A program made the position numbers and the translations under genes. This document shows positions 7,101-11,331 of a stretch of 11,331 nt of DNA, piece by piece. Within the stretch, counting starts at the first letter, position 1; the number at the start of each line of letters is the position of its first letter. Where the stretch lies: the NCBI GenBank assembly GCA_937967665.1, contig CALBSZ010000154.1, positions 1-11,331 of the forward strand, in the 5' to 3' direction. Source of the DNA: an uncultured Planctomycetaceae bacterium (GTDB taxonomy: Bacteria > Planctomycetota > Planctomycetia > Pirellulales > Pirellulaceae). The notes under the pieces are model-generated. The model was not told where the DNA came from and searched no databases. It saw only the letters and a list, made by a program, of their open reading frames with translations.

Positions 7101-7373
7101 AACAGCGAATTGTCACTGGAGATGTCCGAACGCATCGCGCGTCAGCTGGTGCGCGAAGACCCGCAAATGGATATCGACACGTTTATCGAAACGACCTTCT
7201 TTGCACTGCTGGCACGGCAGCCTGACGAGGCGGAAATGCGGAATTGCCGGCGATTCTGTCAGGTAATGGCGGAATTGCAGCCGTCCGCCGCGGCAAGTGA
7301 CCGCACGTCGCGTACCCGCGCGAGGCTCGTACACGCCTTGCTGAACCACAGCGATTTTATTTCCATACGATAG
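4122..7373 (+). CDS. Planctomycete cytochrome protein, PSCyt1-PSCyt2-PSD1 (DUF1549/DUF1553)
   Basis: A 1083-aa exported protein of a family greatly expanded in planctomycetes; its biochemical role is not established. A signal peptide covers about residues 1-33. PSCyt1 follows, with the heme-c motif CYSCH at 47-51 and RMPP at 98-101. PSCyt2 (DUF1549) spans ~160-365, with LRRLYLDLIGLPP (190-202), GERWGRHWMDVWRYSD (227-242) and CAKCHDHKYDPI (332-343), a second CxxCH. Residues ~440-470 and ~680-770 are Ala/Glu/Lys-rich helices, probably coiled coil. Between them, ~486-660 looks like a DUF1080/LamG-type beta-sandwich (DDFSRANPERWEL, GKAYEIRFAVRDRLVNVWLD). PSD1 (DUF1553) occupies ~804-1083, with LARWITDSRNPLTARVAVTHVW and WSFRKLHRLMVTSQAYQLS. 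GTG 4119 is an alternative start, eight bases after GGAG (4107-4110). It lies 16 bases after the selenoprotein candidate and 22 before the DUF1501 gene. Confidence 0.9.
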   Translation: MIASNGSLSRIWSTLGLWLAAFSATSAVPALAVDYLTDIKPLLSAKCYSCHGVLKQEADLRLETRALMMQGGDGAVIVPGAAARSLLFQRVTADEEERMPPAAAGAALRPEELALLRSWIDAGAHAPEEAVPEAPEQHWAFREIVRPALPVGQNGRERAADSNPIDLFLEAKRRKLGLTVQPRAPRPLALRRLYLDLIGLPPASEQLQDDRPWEVIVDELLNSPQHGERWGRHWMDVWRYSDWYGLGAQLRYSQKHLWHWRDWIVESLNEDKGYDRMIVEMLAGDEVAPQDLDVLRATGFLARNYYLFNRTTWLDSTIEHTSKAFLGLTLNCAKCHDHKYDPITQADYYRFRALFEPHQVRLDPLPGVTDFEQDGLPRVFDDHLDLKTYLHVKGDPAKPDKQREMAPGVPAFLSSFAAEIEPVSLSPWSFAPDTREYVQEDRLAAAQRDIAAAEKALLSARQHIAKKAADEVVPGATAAAESLTLVEDDFSRANPERWELVGEGWRYQDGCLLQTMSTRERHFARLRQPHPRNFELTCRFTTTGGATYKSVTFRFDQTDNADYDNFVYTSAHAPGPKVQIAYTRDGKQVYPADGTVARPIEVGKAYEIRFAVRDRLVNVWLDKDLLLAFVLPDRRPNGHLSLSGFDATVAFDSLTLRRLGADTVLVEPSAVAASALPENAVEIAAARLRAAQARFAALEAIIAAEDLRYAGNHDEAEVSAAVLQAAQREAASLQAAAEYEQLLGIGDEGKRKAAQAKRQKAAALLKQVASGKAEYTPFRASRKALETPEHNESTYGPTYPQQSSGRRLALARWITDSRNPLTARVAVTHVWLRHFGEPLVESVFDFGLRTARPEQAELLDYLAAEFMESGWSFRKLHRLMVTSQAYQLSTTTIDAAAENLAADPTNRYYWRMNTRRMESEVVRDSLLHLAAALDTTRGGPSVAPGTSSRRRSIYFKHSRDDQDLFLAMFDDADHLQCYRRSESIVPQQALALANSELSLEMSERIARQLVREDPQMDIDTFIETTFFALLARQPDEAEMRNCRRFCQVMAELQPSAAASDRTSRTRARLVHALLNHSDFISIR

Positions 7374-7395
7374 TTCCTTTGCATTCGATAAGACG

Positions 7396-8826
7396 ATGAA
7401 CGATCTGGACCGCCGTCGCTTTTTCACTCAAACCGCCTGGGGACTGGGGGGACTGGCTCTCGCGTCCCTGCTTTCAGACGACGCCGCGAAGGCGGCGGAC
7501 GAAAGGGTTCCCCGCGGCCAACCTCACTTTGCACCGCGCGCCAAGAGCGTCATCTGGCTGTTCATGCGCGGCGGTGTCAGCCATCTGGAAAGTTTCGATC
7601 CGAAGCCCGCGCTGAACAAGTATGCCGGCAAGTCGATTGCGGAAACACCCTTTGCCGGAGTCCAAGATCCGGAGAAACTCAAACGCGTGCGCGTGGTCGT
7701 CGTGAATGACGCCAATGGCCAGCAGCGCAATAAGCTCTACCCGCTGCAAGTCGGTCACCGACAGCGCGGGCAAAGCGGGATTGAAGTGAGCGACTGGTTT
7801 CCGCATATTGGCGAGCGTATCGACGACATTGCCGTCATACGTTCCATGTGGACCACCGACGACAACCACGGCGCGCAAGTGCAGTTCCATTCGGGGCGGC
7901 ACATGCTGGATCCGCGAGTGCCCACGATCGGCGCCTGGATCAATTACGGCCTGGGAACGCTCAATGAAAACCTGCCCCAGTTCATCAGTATGGGCCCGCG
8001 CTTCTTTGACCTCCGCGACGGACACTACCTGGGACCCGCCTACGACGCCGTCACGTTGAAGATCGACCCGAAAAACCCACTCGACTACGCCCGCCCGCAA
8101 CAGAACGTGACCGCGGCAGAACAGCAACTGAGCTTTGATCTGATAAGCCGCTTGAACCGGCTGAGCGAACAGCGTTATCCGGAGGACCTGGCGCTCCAGG
8201 CCCGGACCAAATCGTACGAATTGGCGTTTCGGATGCAGACCGCCGTCCCCGACATCATTCGTTTCGATCAGGAGACGGCCGCCACCAAGAAGCTCTACGG
8301 CTTCGACAATCCGGAGACGCGGCCGTTCGGCGAACAACTGCTGGCCGCGCGCCGCTTTGCCGAACAGGGAGTGCGGTTTATTCAGATCATGCATGGCGGC
8401 GGTGCCGCCGGCGCGTGGGATCAGCATTCGAACCTGAAGGCCATGCACGCCAAATTGGCCAGGCAGGTCGACCAACCCATCGGCGGGCTGCTGACCGACC
8501 TCAAGCAACGCGGCCTGTTGGACGAAACAATTGTCGTGTTCGCCAGCGAATTCGGACGCACGCCCGGTTCTCAGGGGAGCAATGGTCGCGATCATCATCC
8601 GTATGGCTTCAGCGTCTGGCTGGCCGGTGGCGGGATCAAGGGAGGCGTCGCGCACGGCGCCACGGACGAAATCGGTTTTCACGCGGTCCAGCAGCCGCAC
8701 TACGTGACCGACGTCCACGCCACCATCCTGCACCAGCTCGGGCTTCACGCCCGCCTGTTGGAAGCCCCCGGCCACAAGCGGCTCGAACAAGATTTCGGCC
8801 ACGTGATTCGGGATATCCTGGCATAG
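7396..8826 (+). CDS. DUF1501 family protein, Tat-exported
   Basis: A 476-aa member of DUF1501, a family with an alkaline-phosphatase/sulfatase-like fold; its substrate is unknown. It is habitually paired with PSCyt1/PSD1 proteins in planctomycetes. The N-terminus DRRRFFTQTAWGLGGLALASLL is a twin-arginine signal, so it is exported folded, possibly with bound metal. Family landmarks are FMRGGVSHLESFDPKP (56-71), DDNHGAQVQFHSGRHM (155-170), MHGGGAAGAWDQHSN (332-346, the usual WD-x-H site), SEFGRTP (384-390), GRDHHP (397-402) and a C-terminal DVHATILHQLGL (439-450). It looks full length with no missing motif. The gene starts 22 bases after the preceding stop without a clear Shine-Dalgarno, which suggests dependence on the same transcript as the two upstream genes. 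Confidence 0.93.
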   Translation: MNDLDRRRFFTQTAWGLGGLALASLLSDDAAKAADERVPRGQPHFAPRAKSVIWLFMRGGVSHLESFDPKPALNKYAGKSIAETPFAGVQDPEKLKRVRVVVVNDANGQQRNKLYPLQVGHRQRGQSGIEVSDWFPHIGERIDDIAVIRSMWTTDDNHGAQVQFHSGRHMLDPRVPTIGAWINYGLGTLNENLPQFISMGPRFFDLRDGHYLGPAYDAVTLKIDPKNPLDYARPQQNVTAAEQQLSFDLISRLNRLSEQRYPEDLALQARTKSYELAFRMQTAVPDIIRFDQETAATKKLYGFDNPETRPFGEQLLAARRFAEQGVRFIQIMHGGGAAGAWDQHSNLKAMHAKLARQVDQPIGGLLTDLKQRGLLDETIVVFASEFGRTPGSQGSNGRDHHPYGFSVWLAGGGIKGGVAHGATDEIGFHAVQQPHYVTDVHATILHQLGLHARLLEAPGHKRLEQDFGHVIRDILA

Positions 8827-8916
8827 ACCAACGGCTAGTGCTCTGTCAAGTTTACGATTGAGGGTAAATCCTCACGTCAAGTGACGAAAAGCCGCGACAG
8901 ATAAGCTGAATGCGCT
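8827..8916. terminator. Convergent spacer with inverted repeats, possible weak terminator
   Basis: The + strand DUF1501 gene and the - strand operon end face to face here. The 90 bases hold CGTCA-AG-TGACG (8875-8886), TTTAC(8851-8855)/GTAAA(8864-8868), and GAGG/CCTC around GTAAAT (8860-8873). The first is followed by AAAA on the + strand, which is a T-run for transcripts of the minus strand read in reverse order only. None is a textbook intrinsic terminator. The position suggests shared termination, but the evidence is thin. Confidence 0.3.
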
Positions 8917-10656
8917 CTACTTCAAGAGGTTTTCCAATCCGAGTTCGGCGGAACGCAGCGGGTTGGGGATCTGCAGACGGCGCGAGAAGTCGTCAGCCAG
9001 GTTGGCCACGGCTGCATATTCGGTCGAAATCCTGGCCGACAGCTGCTGCGTCTTGACGTCGACAAGCTGGTGCAGTTGAGCCACCTGCCGGTCGGCGTAG
9101 GCGCTTACTTGGGCGACCTGCTGTTCCGTCCGCACGGTCAGCTCCTGTTGAAACGCCCCTTGAATGGCAGTCTTGACCGCATGCCCAAACGGACTCTGCA
9201 TCTGCCAGTGCGGGTCGTCGATGGTCCCGGACAGGTTGACGGTTAGTTCCATGCGCTGCACGGGCCGCAGCGCCTCGGTCAAACGGGACGCCAAGGGGAC
9301 CCCGCCCAGCGAATCCGAGACCATGGCGTTCAATTGTAATTCGTCCCGCACAACCACAATGCGTCCCTGGATTTGCTGGCCATTCATCGTCGCGAAAATC
9401 TGGCAGCGCGCCTGGCCAGGGGCCACGGCCACGGCGGCTGTCCGCGTATTTCCCAGGACTTGTTGCGGCTGCGCCAAGCTGGGGCACTCCAGCAACAAAC
9501 GGTCGTAAGGCACGGACTGCGTCCGATCCAGCGAAGCGAGCAGGCGGAGTGGTGTCGTGCCGCTCGACGAAAGCTCGATGATCGTCGGCTTGCCGTGCAA
9601 TGCCGGCTGTTCCGTCAAGTCCGACAGATGGCCGGCAAACGGAATGGTCGTTCCGTCGAAACGCGCCGTGCCATCAACGGCCAGCCGGTGTATGAGGAAA
9701 CTCGGCGCGACGCCCCTGCCGAACTCAAACGTTGCGCCGCGGCCCCGCTCCGGTTCAAACGGCTCCCGCTTGCTGGGCAGGTTTTCGCGAACCCAATGTA
9801 TCCACGCCAGCGCCTGTTGCACGCGCCGGTCCTGTTCGCCGTCGAGGAGGAACGCGGAGACATCGTTGGGATCCAAGGGTTCGGTCGTCAGCAGTCCGCG
9901 GATGCGTTGGATGTCGCGAGCCTTGGCCGCGTTGATCGCGTCCCGATCCTGAAAGGCCAGGTTCTGCAAGTGCTGCAGCTCCGCCGGCACTTGAGCCAGC
10001 TGGCCACGCACCTGTTCAAAGTCAGCAAGCGCTTGATGGTAATCCTCGAGATGCCGTAGCGGGTTGCGGCCGGCAAGCGTTCGAGTCTGTTCCTGTAAAT
10101 CGAGTATCCTCTTTTTCAGGAAGGCGAGCCGGTCTTCCAGTTGTTCGTAACGCGGCGGCCATTCGCGGCGGACGCGTTCGCATTCCCGAGCCGTTACTGA
10201 GTAGTCGCTGAGATTACCGTTGACCCGATCCGCGAGCGACTTGAACCAACGCTCCACCTTGTCCGCGGCAAAGTTGCTGACTTCGTTGGGGTTCCGCGGG
10301 TTCAGCTCGCCCGAGTCGATACGATCGGTATTGAACCGCAGTCCGCTGATTCGGCCCTCACGCACGACCAACCGCTTCTTAAGCAACGCGTTGCGGTCCA
10401 CATCGAGCAGCAATTCTTGAGCCTCAACGACGTTTTGGTTGAGTTCCCGCGGATCGGCAACTTGCAACTGCCCGATGTCCAACCGCGTGTTCCAGAGCGA
10501 CACGTTCACCTGCCCGACATCCACCCTGGCACCCGTTCTGGACTGAACGGATCGGACTAGTACCTCTCGCGCCAGCGGGCTGAGTCCGTAGGATAGGAAC
10601 AGCACCAGGCAGGCGATCAGCGTCAGGCGTGGAACCAGGTACGACCAGCGGATCAT
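8917..10656 (-). CDS. TIGR03545-type AsmA-like membrane-anchored protein
   Basis: A 579-aa protein resembling TIGR03545, an uncharacterised family from outer-membrane bacteria that usually occurs as a pair with TIGR03546. Residues 7-26 form one membrane anchor. The following part (LVRSVQSRTGARVDVGQVNVSLWNTRLDIGQLQVADP) is the AsmA-like start of a periplasmic domain. Residues ~130-295 are highly charged and probably coiled coil. Residues ~317-490 are beta-rich, with VNLSGTIDDPHWQMQSPFG (473-491) as in AsmA/DUF748-type C-termini. A final helical stretch runs ~495-560. ATG 10656 is chosen over ATG 10668 because it overlaps the upstream stop as ATGA and has GGAG six bases upstream. A role in envelope lipid handling is a guess by analogy with AsmA proteins. 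The family assignment is from memory of its motifs and context. Confidence 0.8.
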   Translation of the reverse strand: MIRWSYLVPRLTLIACLVLFLSYGLSPLAREVLVRSVQSRTGARVDVGQVNVSLWNTRLDIGQLQVADPRELNQNVVEAQELLLDVDRNALLKKRLVVREGRISGLRFNTDRIDSGELNPRNPNEVSNFAADKVERWFKSLADRVNGNLSDYSVTARECERVRREWPPRYEQLEDRLAFLKKRILDLQEQTRTLAGRNPLRHLEDYHQALADFEQVRGQLAQVPAELQHLQNLAFQDRDAINAAKARDIQRIRGLLTTEPLDPNDVSAFLLDGEQDRRVQQALAWIHWVRENLPSKREPFEPERGRGATFEFGRGVAPSFLIHRLAVDGTARFDGTTIPFAGHLSDLTEQPALHGKPTIIELSSSGTTPLRLLASLDRTQSVPYDRLLLECPSLAQPQQVLGNTRTAAVAVAPGQARCQIFATMNGQQIQGRIVVVRDELQLNAMVSDSLGGVPLASRLTEALRPVQRMELTVNLSGTIDDPHWQMQSPFGHAVKTAIQGAFQQELTVRTEQQVAQVSAYADRQVAQLHQLVDVKTQQLSARISTEYAAVANLADDFSRRLQIPNPLRSAELGLENLLK

Positions 10657-11165
10657 GACGTTCTCCATGTCGCAGCCAGGTCGGCGCCGTACAAGACGTG
10701 ATACACTCTGAATCTCTGCAGTACCGCCTGCAGTCTGGGTACATAGCGCTGGGCCAACAACAGGCTGGCCTGGTACGTTGGCGCAAGCAGGAACAAGCCC
10801 ATGAACAGGCTGCCCAAGACAACCGTGTTGTTGAGTCCCGTCCACGGCATCAACGGCGTATTGAATATGCGAACCAGATAGGGCCGCAATTCGGGGCTGC
10901 CCAGAAGACTCAAGCCGATGGCGTGCGAGGCCGGGTCCAGCAGCGAACCCAGCCAACTGAACACGAAGGCGGACAGCAGTCCGGCCGCCAGATTGACGCG
11001 GAAGAGCATTAACAGCACCATCAGCGACCAGGCGGTGAGATTGTCCTTGGGGACCAGTCCTATCACCATTCCCAAGGCAGCGCCGCCAGCGATCTGCCGC
11101 GGTCCGCAGGTTTCACGGACGGCACCCGCGAGCAACCGGAATGGCCTCAACAGAGTCAGGAGCAT
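10653..11165 (-). CDS. TIGR03546 family (DUF2062-like) inner-membrane protein
   Basis: A 170-aa hydrophobic protein with about four membrane segments (~26-40, ~44-58, ~60-78, ~113-138). The motif GPRQIAGGAALGMVIGLVPKDN (21-42) resembles the DUF2062 signature of a basic/polar lead, a glycine-rich helix and GL-x-P. It is the usual partner of TIGR03545, and here its stop overlaps that gene's start by four bases, so the two are translationally coupled and may form a complex in the inner membrane. The ATG has AAAGGA seven bases upstream on the minus strand, a good ribosome binding site. Its function is unknown. A link to cell-envelope assembly is inferred only from the partner. Confidence 0.8.
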   Translation of the reverse strand: MLLTLLRPFRLLAGAVRETCGPRQIAGGAALGMVIGLVPKDNLTAWSLMVLLMLFRVNLAAGLLSAFVFSWLGSLLDPASHAIGLSLLGSPELRPYLVRIFNTPLMPWTGLNNTVVLGSLFMGLFLLAPTYQASLLLAQRYVPRLQAVLQRFRVYHVLYGADLAATWRTS

Positions 11166-11189
11166 GTCGAATCCTTTCGATACGCCTCG

Positions 11190-11279
11190 CTAGCTTCCCT
11201 GCACCATCGGGAAGCGGATCGAGTTGAACAGCACCAGGTTCGATTTGTCACAACAATAGTCAAGTGCCTGCGGGCACAT
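11190..11279 (-). CDS. Possible 29-codon small ORF upstream of the TIGR03546/03545 operon
   Basis: A minus-strand frame opens at ATG 11279-11277 and ends at TAG 11192-11190, 24 bases before the start of the TIGR03546 gene. The product would be 29 aa, starting MCPQALDYCCDKS and ending RFPMVQGS. GGGG lies eight bases upstream of its ATG, and a small GTGCC/GGCAC hairpin (11264-11277) covers its first codons. It could be a leader peptide, the remnant of a C-terminus, or chance. I do not recognise it. Confidence 0.2.
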   Translation of the reverse strand: MCPQALDYCCDKSNLVLFNSIRFPMVQGS

Positions 11280-11315
11280 CGTTTAACCCCAATACCGTTC
11301 AATTTTCACGTGGGA

Positions 11316-11331
11316 CGGGCACTCCTGCCCG
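11316..11331. repeat. Perfect inverted repeat at the window edge
   Basis: CGGGCA (11316-11321) and TGCCCG (11326-11331) form a perfect 6-bp stem around CTCC. The flanking GGGA on the left suggests the palindrome could extend beyond the window. It lies upstream of the minus-strand operon and could be a terminator hairpin for a neighbour or a dispersed palindromic repeat. Confidence 0.45.

Noticed and set aside
7474..8802. Long minus-strand frame (442 codons) opposite the DUF1501 gene
   Set aside because: Shadow frame; the + strand product has the complete DUF1501 motif set and Tat signal.
8836..8868. Possible insertion-sequence end in the convergent spacer (TAGTGCTCTGTCAAG)
   Set aside because: No matching inverted end, no transposase fragment and no target duplication within the window.
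10657..10956. N-terminal extension of the TIGR03545 protein
   Set aside because: Reads in a wrong frame through the TIGR03546 gene. ATG 10656 has a good Shine-Dalgarno and a 4-bp overlap.

Overview
The window looks like a piece of a planctomycete chromosome, probably from the Pirellula/Blastopirellula side of the phylum (inference). The pointers are a planctomycete-type cytochrome protein (PSCyt1-PSCyt2-PSD1 architecture) next to a Tat-exported DUF1501 protein, moderately high GC, long antisense shadow frames, and spacers rich in short repeats. No rRNA, tRNA, CRISPR array or intact insertion sequence was seen.

Layout. (1) 103-1692 (+): an NhaA-type Na+/H+ antiporter with an extra FlgD-like Ig domain and an acidic/His-rich linker between its first two membrane helices. 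A 14-A run lies just before the usable start. (2) 1694-2569 (+): dihydropteroate synthase (folP), starting one base after the antiporter stop. (3) 2570-2950: a 381-base spacer with an imperfect hairpin, three tandem 14-bp units and two tandem 15-bp units sharing a GGCATGC core. (4) 2951-4105 (+): a secreted thioredoxin-fold protein interrupted by one in-frame TGA at 3200-3202. The context is Cys-Thr-TGA, with a SECIS-like hairpin at the right distance downstream, so it is best read as a selenoprotein with a C-x-Sec motif. (5) 4122-7373 (+) and 7396-8826 (+): the large PSCyt1/PSCyt2/PSD1 protein and its DUF1501 partner, which with the selenoprotein form a tight three-gene set. (6) 8827-8916: a short convergent spacer with inverted repeats. 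(7) 10653-11165 and 8917-10656 (-): a two-gene operon matching the TIGR03546 / TIGR03545 pair, with a 4-bp ATGA overlap. (8) 11166-11331: its upstream region, with a possible 29-codon ORF and a hairpin at the window edge.

How the genes work together. The +-strand trio 2951-8826 encodes three exported proteins: a thiol/selenol redox protein, a c-type-heme-motif protein and a Tat-exported sulfatase/phosphatase-fold protein. A shared extracytoplasmic redox or degradative function is plausible but is inference. The minus-strand pair likely encodes an inner-membrane protein plus a membrane-anchored AsmA-like periplasmic protein, suggesting an envelope role. The strongest items for follow-up are the candidate selenoprotein and the Ig-domain insertion in NhaA.
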